DNA of 39,488 bases from Giesbergeria sp. (GTDB taxonomy: Bacteria > Pseudomonadota > Gammaproteobacteria > Burkholderiales > Burkholderiaceae_C): assembly GCA_023150295.1 (NCBI GenBank), contig JAKLLE010000032.1, positions 1 through 39,488 of the forward strand, in the 5' to 3' direction. Positions within the stretch are counted from its first letter, which is position 1; each line of letters opens with the position of its first letter. Below are positions 1 through 7,421 of this stretch, one piece after another. Both the position numbers and the translations under genes were made by a program. A model generated the notes under the pieces. It was not told where the DNA came from and did not search any database. It worked only from the letters and a program-made list of their open reading frames with translations.

Positions 1-261
1 ACCCTGGTGGGAGCGCATGCGCGCAACGAAGCGCTGCGAGCCTGTGACAGATTGGGGCGCAGCATCTGGAAAAAGTGGAGCGGCTATCACCGCAGAAGTC
101 TGGTGGAGACCAAGATGCACTGCTTCAAACGCCTGGGCCAGCGGGTGATGGCGCGCACGTTTGAGCGTCAGGTGGTGGAGTTGCATGTGCGTGTGGCTCT
201 GCTCAACCGTTTCACGCAACTGGGGCGCCCGAGCACGGTGCCCGTGGGTGCCATGGCATAG
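1..261 (+). CDS. IS5-family transposase, C-terminal fragment (5' end outside window)
   Basis: The open frame runs in from the window edge and stops with TAG at 259-261, giving 86 residues of the C-terminus. It contains the motif SGYHRRSLVETKM, which matches the region around the final catalytic Glu of the DDE triad in IS5/IS903-type transposases, where a Y..RS..ET pattern is conserved. It ends with a short basic and hydrophobic tail (LLNRFTQLGRPS). The stop lies 36 bp before the terminal inverted repeat, a normal layout for a small one-gene IS. Whether the gene is intact cannot be judged because the N-terminal two thirds and the first two catalytic Asp residues are off the window. Confidence 0.8.
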   Translation, partial: TLVGAHARNEALRACDRLGRSIWKKWSGYHRRSLVETKMHCFKRLGQRVMARTFERQVVELHVRVALLNRFTQLGRPSTVPVGAMA

Positions 262-315
262 CTGCGTCTGGGGCTGGGGTCATCTCGTCTGCCTTCCGAC
301 TTGTGCAACAAAGCC
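1..315 (+). mobile_element. IS5-family insertion sequence, right-hand end (left part outside window)
   Basis: The segment carries the 3' end of a transposase gene and then an 18-bp end at 298-315, GACTTGTGCAACAAAGCC. Read inward this is GGCTTTGTTGCACAAGTC, the style of terminal inverted repeat seen in the IS903 group of the IS5 family. Directly after 315 an EAL-domain reading frame begins in mid-domain, so 315/316 is the likely insertion junction. The left end and the target duplication cannot be seen. The family is assigned from the repeat and the transposase C-terminus; the exact element is unknown. Confidence 0.8.
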
Positions 316-813
316 CCCTTGCAGTTGGCCGACCCGGCGCCGCCTGCGCAATTGCAGGCCCTGCTGGAGGAATTCCACATCCAGCCCGGTGAACTGGAAC
401 TGGAAATCACCGAAGGCGCGCTCATTCGCGATGTCGATACCGCCGTCGAGCGCCTGGCCGCACTGCGTGCGCTGGGCGTGGCCATCGCGCTGGACGACTT
501 CGGTGTGGGCTACTCGGCCATGAGCTACCTCAGCCAACTGCCGTTCGACACCCTCAAGATCGACAAGAGCTTTGTGTTTGCCTTCGGGGTGGAGCGCCCT
601 GCGCTGGCCATTGCCACCGCCATCGTCGCCTTGGCCAAGGCGCTCGACAAGCGCGTGGTGGCGGAAGGGGTAGAGACCCCCGAGCAGGCGGCGCTGCTGC
701 AGGGGTTGGGGGTGGATGAACTGCAGGGCTACCTCTTTGGCAAGCCGCAGACGGCGGCCGAACTGGAAGCCTCTCTGGCCGTCACCCCGCAGGCATCCCG
801 CACGGCGCTTTAG
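316..813 (+). pseudogene. EAL-domain (c-di-GMP phosphodiesterase) gene, 3' fragment cut by the IS
   Basis: About 165 residues of the C-terminal part of an EAL domain are encoded from the IS junction to TAG at 811-813. Recognisable blocks in order are LELEITEG, ALDDFGVGYSAMSYL (the conserved DDFGTGYSSL block with two metal-binding Asp), FDTLKIDKSF (catalytic-region Lys), VVAEGVET and QGYLFGKP. The N-terminal half of the domain, including the EAL signature itself and any GGDEF, PAS or sensor domain, is missing. EAL proteins hydrolyse c-di-GMP to pGpG and control the motile to sessile switch. The fragment has no plausible start of its own; the TTG at 301 lies within the IS end. It should be inactive. 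The residual domain is well preserved, which suggests a fairly recent insertion. Confidence 0.85.
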
Positions 814-842
814 CGAATTGCCACCCTGGGGTGCCGTGGGTC

Positions 843-1301
843 TCAGCCCAGTTCCGCAATCAGCTCGATTTCGACGCACGCACCCAGCGGAATCTGCGCC
901 ACGCCAAAGGCGCTGCGTGCGTGCACACCGGCTTCGCCGAAGACCTGGCCCAGCAGCTCGCTCGCGCCGTTGGTCACCAGGTGCTGTTCGGTGAAGTCGC
1001 CGGTGGAGTTGACCAGGCTCATCACCTTGACGATGCGCTTGACGCGGTTCAGGTCGCCGCCACAGGCCACCTGCAGCGTGCCCATCAGGTCGATGGCCAC
1101 GGAGCGCGCTGCCAGCTTGCCCTCCTCGGTGCCGATATCGCGGCCAAACTGCGCAGCCCAAGGCTTGCCGTCCTTGCGCGCGATGTGGCCGCTCAGAAAC
1201 ACCAGGTTGCCTGTCTGCACGTAGGGCACGTAGGCTGCGGCGGGCACGCTCACGGGGGGCAGGGTGATGTTCAGGGCGGAAAGCTGGTCGTAAACGCTCA
1301 T
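843..1301 (-). CDS. RidA/YjgF-family protein
   Basis: This 152-residue protein belongs to the RidA (YjgF/YER057c/UK114) superfamily, small trimeric enzymes whose archetype deaminates reactive enamine/imine intermediates from PLP enzymes. The block ARSAFGVAQIPLGACVEIE near the C-terminus contains the conserved Arg that binds the substrate carboxylate and the usual IP.GA.VEIE strand. A GNLVFLSGHIAR block is near residue 35-45. At 152 residues it is longer than RidA proper (about 128) and fits the longer RidA-like subfamily often annotated as a translation-initiation inhibitor or L-PSP protein, so the substrate is uncertain. The ATG at 1301 (MSVYDQ) was chosen because homology starts there; the open frame extends upstream with low-complexity sequence. 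It is convergent with the EAL remnant and divergent from comEC. Confidence 0.85.
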   Translation of the reverse strand: MSVYDQLSALNITLPPVSVPAAAYVPYVQTGNLVFLSGHIARKDGKPWAAQFGRDIGTEEGKLAARSVAIDLMGTLQVACGGDLNRVKRIVKVMSLVNSTGDFTEQHLVTNGASELLGQVFGEAGVHARSAFGVAQIPLGACVEIELIAELG

Positions 1302-1434
1302 GGGGTACCTCGGAAGTGTGGGAGTAAAGGGAAGGGGCCGCTCCATCTGGGGCGGTCTGCCGGGCATGGTACACAGGCTCGGCGGTGGCGGCGCGTCTTG
1401 GGGCTGGGCTTTCATGCGGCATTAGCATCTGCAC

Positions 1435-3912
1435 ATGGAGCACTCCGTCGTCCCGCCGTACCAGGTCCCTGTGCTTGAGGCCGCCACTGTACCCAGGGCG
1501 TGGCACGGCACGGCCCTGTGCGCCGGGGTGGTGGTGGGTGTTCTTGTCCAGTTGCAGCAGCCGCAACTTGGTGCGGCTGGTGTCTACCTGGCGCTGGCTT
1601 TGCCGGGACTGCTGTGGTGCATGGTGCAACTGGCGGGTCGGCGTGGGGGCCGCGCCTCCTGGATCTGGGCCTTGCTGGCGGCGGCCAGCCTGGCGTTTGC
1701 TGCCACCGGCCTGCGCGCCCTGCAGCAGCAGGCGCAGCCGCTCGGTGCCGATTTGCAGGGCAAGGACCTGCGCATTGTCGGCACCCTGGCTGCCATGCCC
1801 CAGCCCACTTCCAACGGGGTGCGCCTGCGGGTGGCGGTCGAGTCCGCCACGTTCAACGGGCAGCCCGTGCGCCTGCCCGCGCGGGTGGATCTGGGCTGGT
1901 ACCACGGCGTGCTGCAGGAGTCGGCCGACAGCGCGCAGCCGCAGCGCCTGAGCGGCGACCTGCGTGCGGGCGAGCGCTGGGCGCTCACGGTGCGCCTCAA
2001 GCAGCCCCATGGCGCGCGCAACCCGCAGGGGTTTGACTACGAGCTGTGGTTGTGGGAGCAGGGCGTGGGCGCCACCGGCTACGTGCGCGCAGGCCCGCGT
2101 GACGAGGCCCCCCAGCGCCTGGCGCACACCTGGCGCCACCCGGTGGAGCGCGTGCGCCAGGCGGTGCGCGACGCCATCTTTGCCTACCTGGCCCCCGACG
2201 CCACCGATGCGCAGCAGCAGCGCCTTGCGGGCGTGGTGGCGGCCTTGGTCACCGGGGACCAGCGCGCCATCGAGCGTAGCGAGTGGGATCTGTTCCGCAC
2301 CACCGGGGTGGCGCACCTGATGAGCATTTCGGGCCTGCACATCACGCTGTTTGCCTGGCTCGCCGCTGCGGCGGTGGGTGCTGCCTGGCGCCGCTCGCAG
2401 CGCCTGTGCCTGGCGTGGCCCGCGCCCTCGGCGGCGCTGGTGGGTGGCTTGCTGCTGGCGGGGCTGTACGCGCTGTTCAGCGGCTGGGGCGTACCCGCGC
2501 AGCGCACCGTGGCTATGTTGGCCACGGTGGTGGTGCTGCGCCTGTCGGGGCGGCGCTGGCCCTGGCCGCAGGTGTGGTTGCTGGCCTGCGCGGTGGTGGC
2601 GCTGGCCGACCCCTGGGCCTTGCTGCAGCCGGGGTTCTGGCTCAGTTTTGTCGCGGTTGCTGCATTGTTTGCTAGCAATTTGATAGCTGCTGGCGCTTAT
2701 CCCACGGGCGTTAGAGGCCATTTTGTTGCAATGCTGCGCCAGCAAGTGGTGGTCACACTGGCGCTCACGCCGCTGGGCCTGCTGTTCTTTGGGCAGGTGT
2801 CGCTGGTGGGCACGGTGGCCAACCTGCTGGCCATACCGTGGGTCACGCTGGTGGTTACGCCGCTGGCGCTGGCCGGGGTGTTGTGGGCGCCGCTGTGGCA
2901 AGGGGCACTGTGGGCGGTGCAGGGGCTGGTGGCGGTTTTGCAGTGGCTCGCGGCGTGGCCTGCGGCATCGCTGTGGTTGCCTGTGGCACCCTGGGGGGTG
3001 GGCGCGGCGGCGGTGCTGGGCGGTTTGTGGATGGTGCTGCGCCTGCCCTGGGCGCTGCGCCTGCTGGGGCTGCCTTTGCTGCTGCCGGTGCTGCTGTGGC
3101 AGCCAGCGCGCCCGCTGGTGGGGCAGTTCGACCTGCTGGCCGCCGACGTGGGCCAGGGCAATGCGGTGTTGCTGCGCACGGCCACGCACAGCCTGCTGTA
3201 CGACACCGGCCCGCGCTACAGCCTGGAAAGCGATGCGGGCGACCGCGTGCTGGTGCCGCTCTTGCGCGCACAGGGCGAGCGGCTGGACATGCTGATGCTC
3301 AGCCACCGCGACAGCGACCACACCGGTGGCGCGGCTGCCGTGCTGGCGCAGCAGCCCCAGGCGCGGCTGGTGGGTTCGGTGGCTGGTGACGCCGCGCTGC
3401 AGGCCCTGGGCGAAGCCAGCCCCTGCGTGGCAGGCCAGCAGTGGGCCTGGGACGGCGTGCAGTTCGAGCTGCTCCACCCGCCTGCCGCCAGCCCGCCTGA
3501 AGGCACCCGACCGGCGCGCAGCAATGCCCTCAGTTGCGTGCTGCGCGTGCGCAGTGCGAGCGGCGCTGTGGCGCTGCTGGCGGGCGACATCGAGGCCGCG
3601 CAGGAACAACTGCTGGTGGCCCAGGCGGCGCCGCTGCGGGCCGATGTGCTGCTGTTGCCGCACCACGGCAGCAAGACCTCGTCGAGCCCCGCCTTCCTCA
3701 ATGCCGTGCAGCCGCGCACCGCGCTGGTGCAGGCCGCCTACCGCAGCCGCTTTGGGCACCCGGCCCCCGAGGTGCTGGCGCGCCTGCAGGCGCGCGGCAT
3801 TGGCGTGGTGGAGTCGGCGCGCTGTGGCGCGGCGCTTTGGGCGTCACACCAGCCCGCCGAGGTGCGCTGCGAGCGCGAGGAACGCCCGCGCTACTGGCAG
3901 CACCGCTGGTAG
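1435..3912 (+). CDS. comEC: ComEC/Rec2-type DNA internalisation protein
   Basis: This 825-residue inner-membrane protein has the ComEC architecture: an N-terminal membrane pair with a small soluble domain (DUF4131-like), a central multi-spanning Competence domain (roughly residues 230-510) containing TGVAHLMSISGLHIT, and a C-terminal metallo-beta-lactamase-like domain. That domain shows HRDSDH at residues 624-629 and HHGSK from 743, the metal-binding motifs. ComEC forms the channel that carries single-stranded DNA into the cytoplasm during natural transformation; the hydrolase domain is proposed to degrade the non-transported strand. No other competence gene is adjacent, which is normal for this gene in proteobacteria. 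Oddly, residues 413-430, in a loop between membrane segments, are encoded by a copy of a dispersed palindromic repeat with base composition unlike the rest. The frame stays open and the gene looks functional. Confidence 0.93.
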   Translation: MEHSVVPPYQVPVLEAATVPRAWHGTALCAGVVVGVLVQLQQPQLGAAGVYLALALPGLLWCMVQLAGRRGGRASWIWALLAAASLAFAATGLRALQQQAQPLGADLQGKDLRIVGTLAAMPQPTSNGVRLRVAVESATFNGQPVRLPARVDLGWYHGVLQESADSAQPQRLSGDLRAGERWALTVRLKQPHGARNPQGFDYELWLWEQGVGATGYVRAGPRDEAPQRLAHTWRHPVERVRQAVRDAIFAYLAPDATDAQQQRLAGVVAALVTGDQRAIERSEWDLFRTTGVAHLMSISGLHITLFAWLAAAAVGAAWRRSQRLCLAWPAPSAALVGGLLLAGLYALFSGWGVPAQRTVAMLATVVVLRLSGRRWPWPQVWLLACAVVALADPWALLQPGFWLSFVAVAALFASNLIAAGAYPTGVRGHFVAMLRQQVVVTLALTPLGLLFFGQVSLVGTVANLLAIPWVTLVVTPLALAGVLWAPLWQGALWAVQGLVAVLQWLAAWPAASLWLPVAPWGVGAAAVLGGLWMVLRLPWALRLLGLPLLLPVLLWQPARPLVGQFDLLAADVGQGNAVLLRTATHSLLYDTGPRYSLESDAGDRVLVPLLRAQGERLDMLMLSHRDSDHTGGAAAVLAQQPQARLVGSVAGDAALQALGEASPCVAGQQWAWDGVQFELLHPPAASPPEGTRPARSNALSCVLRVRSASGAVALLAGDIEAAQEQLLVAQAAPLRADVLLLPHHGSKTSSSPAFLNAVQPRTALVQAAYRSRFGHPAPEVLARLQARGIGVVESARCGAALWASHQPAEVRCEREERPRYWQHRW
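2671..2724 (+). repeat. Dispersed palindromic repeat, copy 1 (inside comEC)
   Basis: AT-richer block with the recurring pattern TGATAGCTGCT, GGCGCTTAT, then GGGCGTTAGAGGCC and a T-rich end. It matches intergenic copies at 16110, 26383 and 31536 (the last two inverted). It is read in frame by comEC as residues 413-430. The GGCGCTTAT and GGGCGTTAG parts form an imperfect inverted repeat. Confidence 0.75.
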
Positions 3913-3941
3913 TAGCCCACGCCGCTTGCAGGGGGGCTTCA

Positions 3942-4059
3942 GCCAGGGCTCCCGCGCAAGGGCCGCCCCGCCGCACTGGGAGCGTCCCCCTCTCCCCCGA
4001 CCCCTCCCCCGCGAGGGGGGAGGGGAGGTGTTACCCCCTCTCCCCTGGTGGGAGAGGGG
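3942..4059. repeat. 118-bp direct repeat, copy A
   Basis: Starts with GCCAGGGCTCCCGCGC and ends with TGGTGGGAGAGGGG. It repeats at 4121-4238 with one visible substitution (CCGCACTGG against CCGCGCTGG); the copies are 179 bp apart. The inner part is a C/G-run palindrome (CCCCTCCCCCGCGAGGGGG) able to form a strong hairpin. Similarity extends loosely beyond it (GTGTTCTACATCC here, GTGTTCTCCATCC after copy B). Confidence 0.9.
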
Positions 4060-4120
4060 GCTCCGAAGGCGATAAGGGGTGTGTTCTACATCCTCGATCG
4101 CATGCACGGGGCGTGGCCCG

Positions 4121-4238
4121 GCCAGGGCTCCCGCGCAAGGGCCGCCCCGCCGCGCTGGGAGCGTCCCCCTCTCCCCCGACCCCTCCCCCGCGAGGGGGGA
4201 GGGGAGGTGTTACCCCCTCTCCCCTGGTGGGAGAGGGG
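4121..4238. repeat. 118-bp direct repeat, copy B
   Basis: Second copy of the 3942-4059 repeat. It ends 74 bp before the start codon of the ATP-grasp gene at 4313. The two copies and their spacer fill nearly all of the 400-bp gap 3913-4312. No gene was seen in the gap; frames that cross it are low-complexity Pro/Gly/Arg translations of the repeat. Confidence 0.9.
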
Positions 4239-4312
4239 CAGGGGGAGAGGGGGTGTTCTCCATCCCCATGGTCCGCAACTTGCTATCCTGCTGGCAAGGA
4301 GGGGCCAGGCCC

Positions 4313-5779
4313 ATGTCCAAGTTCGACGAGATGTATGCCCTGCTGCCGTTTGACGGCAGCGATGTGCGTGAGCACTACAAGCGCTATGCGCACTGGCTGG
4401 CGCAGCAGCCTGCGCAGTCCATGCAGTCCCGCCGTGCCGAGGCGGAGATGATCTTCCGGCGCGTGGGCATAACCTTTGCCGTGTATGGCGACAAGGACGA
4501 GGAGGGCGTGGGCAGCGAGCGCCTGATCCCGTTCGACCTGGTGCCGCGCATCATCCCCGCGGCCGAATGGGCCTGGATGGAGCGCGGCCTGGTGCAGCGC
4601 GTGACGGCGCTCAACCGTTTCCTGCACGACGTGTACCACGGCCAGGACATCCTGCGCGCAGGCATCGTGCCCGCCGAACTGGTGCTGCACAACGCCCAGT
4701 ACCGCCCGCAGATGCACGGTGCCTCCGTGCCCCACGGCGTGTACGCGCACATTGCGGGCATCGACATCGTGCGTGCCGCCAACGCCCAGGGCGAAGGCCA
4801 GTACTACGTGCTGGAAGACAACCTGCGTGTGCCCAGCGGCGTGAGCTACATGCTGGAAAACCGCAAGATGATGATGCGGCTGTTCCCAGAGCTGTTCAGC
4901 CAGCACGCCGTTGCGCCCGTGGCCCATTACCCCGACCTGTTGCTGGAAACCCTGCGCGCCATGGCGCCGCCCGCCGCCGCCGCGGCGCCCACGGTGGTGG
5001 TGCTCACGCCGGGTATGTACAACAGCGCGTACTTCGAGCACGCCTTCCTCGCCCAGCAAATGGGCGTGGAGCTGGTCGAGGGCCAGGATCTGGTGGAGCA
5101 GGACGGCTTCATCTACATGCGCACCACGCGCGGCCCGCAGCGCGTGGACGTGATCTACCGCCGCGTGGACGACGACTTCCTCGATCCGCAGGTTTTCCGC
5201 AGCGGCTCCACGCTGGGCTGCGCCGGGCTGATGCGCGCCTACCGTGCCGGCAACGTGGCCCTGTGCAACGCCGTGGGCACGGGCGTGGCGGACGACAAAT
5301 CGGTCTATCCCTACGTGCCCGAGATGATCCGCTTCTACCTGGGCGAAGAACCCCTCCTGCACAACGTGCCCACCTGGATGTGCCGCAAGCCCGAAGACCT
5401 GCAACACGTGCTGGCCCACCTGGATGAGCTGGTGGTCAAGGAAGTGCACGGCGCCGGAGGCTACGGCATGCTCATCGGCCCGGCCGCGACGCGCGCCGAG
5501 ATCGAGGATTTCCGCCGCGCCCTGGTGGCCGACCCGGCGCGCTACATCGCGCAGCCCACGCTGAGCCTGTCGAGCTGCCCGACCTTCGTGGACAGCGGCC
5601 TGGCGCCGCGCCACATCGACCTGCGGCCCTTTGTGCTCTCGGGCACCAAGGTGCAGATGGTGGCAGGCGGCCTCACGCGCGTGGCGCTCAAGGAGGGCTC
5701 GCTCGTCGTCAACTCCTCGCAGGGCGGAGGCACCAAGGACACCTGGGTGTTGCAGGAAGAAGGGAGCACGCCATGCTGA
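4313..5779 (+). CDS. Circularly permuted ATP-grasp type 2 family protein
   Basis: This 488-residue protein matches the circularly permuted ATP-grasp family (formerly DUF404/DUF407), predicted ATP-dependent carboxylate-amine ligases. Visible blocks include RFLHDVYHGQDIL, VLEDNLRVPSGVSYM, VVVLTPGMYNSAYFEH, LVVKEVHGAGGYGM (the Lys and Gly-rich nucleotide-binding part) and HIDLRPFVLSG near the C-terminus. The ATG at 4313 is chosen because AAGGAGGGG at 4296-4304 sits 8 bp upstream and homology begins at MSKFDEMY. The frame stays open further upstream through the repeat. Its stop overlaps the start of the alpha-E gene by 7 bp, so the two are translationally coupled. In many genomes this pair travels with a transglutaminase-like protein and a proteasome-type protease, suggested to be a peptide synthesis and tagging system. 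Those partners are absent here. The actual substrate is unknown. Confidence 0.9.
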   Translation: MSKFDEMYALLPFDGSDVREHYKRYAHWLAQQPAQSMQSRRAEAEMIFRRVGITFAVYGDKDEEGVGSERLIPFDLVPRIIPAAEWAWMERGLVQRVTALNRFLHDVYHGQDILRAGIVPAELVLHNAQYRPQMHGASVPHGVYAHIAGIDIVRAANAQGEGQYYVLEDNLRVPSGVSYMLENRKMMMRLFPELFSQHAVAPVAHYPDLLLETLRAMAPPAAAAAPTVVVLTPGMYNSAYFEHAFLAQQMGVELVEGQDLVEQDGFIYMRTTRGPQRVDVIYRRVDDDFLDPQVFRSGSTLGCAGLMRAYRAGNVALCNAVGTGVADDKSVYPYVPEMIRFYLGEEPLLHNVPTWMCRKPEDLQHVLAHLDELVVKEVHGAGGYGMLIGPAATRAEIEDFRRALVADPARYIAQPTLSLSSCPTFVDSGLAPRHIDLRPFVLSGTKVQMVAGGLTRVALKEGSLVVNSSQGGGTKDTWVLQEEGSTPC

Positions 5780-6732
5780 GCCGCACCGCAGACCATCTGT
5801 TCTGGATGTCGAGATACACAGAACGGGCAGAAAACACCGCCCGGATGTTGAACGTGGTCCATGAGACCGCGCTGCTGCCCCAGTCGGCCGAGCGCGCCCA
5901 GGAGGGTTGGCTGGGCATGTTGTCGATCAGCGAACTGATCCCCGCCTACACCGCGCGCCACGGCGCCGTCACGCGCGACGGGGTGCTGCACTTCATGGTG
6001 CGTGACGGCTCCAACCCCTCGTCCATCCTGTCGTGCCTGCGCGCCGCCCGCGAGAATGCCCGTGCCGTGCGCGGTGCGCTCACCAGCGAGGTGTGGGAGA
6101 CGCAGAACCAGACCTGGCTGGAGGTCAACCGCATGCTGGCCGAGGGCGCCTTCGAGCGCGATCCGGGCCAGTTCTTCGAATGGGTCAAGTACCGCTCGCA
6201 CCTCTCGCGCGGCGTGACGCTGGGCACCATGCTGCAGGACGAGGCCTTCCACTTCCTGCGCCTGGGCACCTTCCTGGAGCGCGCCGACAACACCGCGCGC
6301 CTGCTGGATGTGAAGTTCCATGCCGTGGAGTCCGAATTCCATGGCCTGGCCCCCGTGCGCGAGCACGAGGCGGACTTCTACCACTGGAGCGCGGTGCTGC
6401 GCAGCGTCTCGGCGTTCGAGGTCTATCGCAAGGTGTACCGCGACGCCATCAGCCCCGAGCGCGTGGCCGAACTGCTCATTCTGCGCCGCGACATGCCGCG
6501 CTCGCTGCACGCCAGCCTGCGCGAGGTGGTGGACAACCTCGCCCAGGTGTCCAACGACCATTCGGCAGAGACGCAGCGCCGCGCCGGGCGCCTGCTGGCC
6601 GATCTGCAGTACGGCCGTATCGATGAAATCCTGGCCACGGGCCTGCATGCGTTCCTGACGCAGTTCCTGGACCGCGTCAACGACCTGGGCGCGGGCGTCA
6701 GCCGCGACTTCCTGGTGCCGGTGTGGTCGTGA
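5773..6732 (+). CDS. Alpha-E domain-containing protein (DUF403)
   Basis: This 319-residue, mostly alpha-helical protein belongs to the alpha-E (DUF403) family, named for a conserved Glu-rich helical domain. It opens with MLSRTADHLFWMSRYTERAENTAR, cited here in two blocks: LSRTADHLFWMSRY and TERAENTARML, both hallmark family sequences. A second ERADNTARLLDVK block lies in the middle (about residues 172-184). No transmembrane segment or signal peptide is visible. The biochemical role is not established; the family nearly always follows a circularly permuted ATP-grasp gene, as here, with a 7-bp overlap (ATG at 5773, upstream stop at 5777-5779). The 3' end overlaps the end of the convergent sigma-factor remnant by 35 bp. 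Confidence 0.9.
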   Translation: MLSRTADHLFWMSRYTERAENTARMLNVVHETALLPQSAERAQEGWLGMLSISELIPAYTARHGAVTRDGVLHFMVRDGSNPSSILSCLRAARENARAVRGALTSEVWETQNQTWLEVNRMLAEGAFERDPGQFFEWVKYRSHLSRGVTLGTMLQDEAFHFLRLGTFLERADNTARLLDVKFHAVESEFHGLAPVREHEADFYHWSAVLRSVSAFEVYRKVYRDAISPERVAELLILRRDMPRSLHASLREVVDNLAQVSNDHSAETQRRAGRLLADLQYGRIDEILATGLHAFLTQFLDRVNDLGAGVSRDFLVPVWS

Positions 6733-7309
6733 GGGAACCGAGCTTCTGCGGGTTGCGCTGGAAGTAGATGCCACGCACCCGGCCCTGGGTGTCCCATTCC
6801 AGGGCGCAGGCCTGTTCCAGCGCGCCCTGGGCGTTCCACAGCAAGGCGCCTGGGGCGCCGTTCACCCATGCGGGGTGCAGCGCCTGGGCACCGGCATCGC
6901 GCTGCCAGGTACGGGCAAACGCCACCAGGGCCTGTGCCACGCGATCGCGCCCGAGCAGCGGCGCCGGTATCGCACAGACCACGCCACCGCCGTCGCTGCA
7001 CAGGCGCACGTCCTGGGCCAGCAGTGCTGCCAAGGGCTGCACCTCGCCGCTGGCTAGCGCTTGCGCAAAAGCTTCGAGCAGGGCCTGGATGCGGGTATCC
7101 GCAGGCGGTGCGGCGGCCGCGTCCTGCCCGTAGCCCTGGGCCTGCAAATGCCTGCGTGCGCGGCTGCCCGAGGCCACCTGGGACAGCACGGCCAGAAGTA
7201 GCACAGTTTCCACCCACGGGTGGCGGGAGGGTGGCCCAGCGGGGGCTGTGCGGGCAGGGTCAGGGATGGAGGTGTGTTCATACCTCCAAGACGACGCAGC
7301 CTGGGCCAT
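6698..7309 (-). pseudogene. ECF41-type sigma factor remnant: SnoaL-like C-terminal domain only
   Basis: The open frame (203 codons from ATG at 7309) resembles the SnoaL-like C-terminal extension of ECF41/SigJ sigma factors: RIQALLEAFAQAL, then LLAQDVRLCSDGGG and, at the end, FQRNPQKLGSL, which matches the typical RNPDKL ending. Just before it is a short piece, ASGSRARRHL, like the last helix of sigma region 4. Regions 2 and most of 4, which would bind core polymerase and the -10/-35 elements, are absent, and the first 50 residues look unlike any sigma sequence. I infer a decayed sigma factor with a large internal or N-terminal deletion. A free-standing SnoaL-like protein is possible but less likely. 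The gene converges on the alpha-E gene and diverges from the TetR operon. Confidence 0.6.
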
Positions 7310-7368
7310 AGTGACAGGGACGGCAGTGAGCGCTGACCACCCTGGGCATAGGGTCACCGGATTTGGCG

Positions 7369-7397
7369 TTGACAGGTTGAAACACGCTCCATAAGAT
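7369..7397 (+). promoter_or_regulatory. Sigma-70 promoter of the TetR / ABC exporter operon
   Basis: TTGACA at 7369-7374 and TAAGAT at 7392-7397 are separated by exactly 17 bp, close to the sigma-70 consensus. They sit just upstream of the TetR start at 7422, so the 5' leader would be only about 15-20 bases, and no Shine-Dalgarno sequence is evident in it. Confidence 0.7.
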
Positions 7398-7415
7398 AGT
7401 AATAAGTTACTTACT
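7398..7415. promoter_or_regulatory. Candidate operator for the adjacent TetR regulator
   Basis: AGTAATAAGTTACTTACT is an imperfect 18-bp inverted repeat (12 of 18 positions symmetric, the outer five perfect) directly downstream of the -10 hexamer and over the expected transcription start. That is the standard position and size for autoregulatory TetR-family operators. Binding is inferred. Confidence 0.5.
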
Positions 7416-7421
7416 TTCACA

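Noticed and set aside
280-3759. 1159-codon open frame on the minus strand
   Set aside because: It runs antisense to comEC and across ridA in another frame; its translation is His/Gln/Arg/Gly-rich low complexity, as produced by GC-rich codon bias. No domain was recognised.
3985-4060. C/G-run palindromes read as intrinsic terminators
   Set aside because: They form hairpins but lack a T-run and belong to the direct repeats, so a terminator call is not justified.
4079-4312. Upstream extension of the ATP-grasp frame through the 118-bp repeat
   Set aside because: Homology begins at ATG 4313, which has a strong ribosome site; the extension is repeat-encoded Pro/Gly/Arg sequence.
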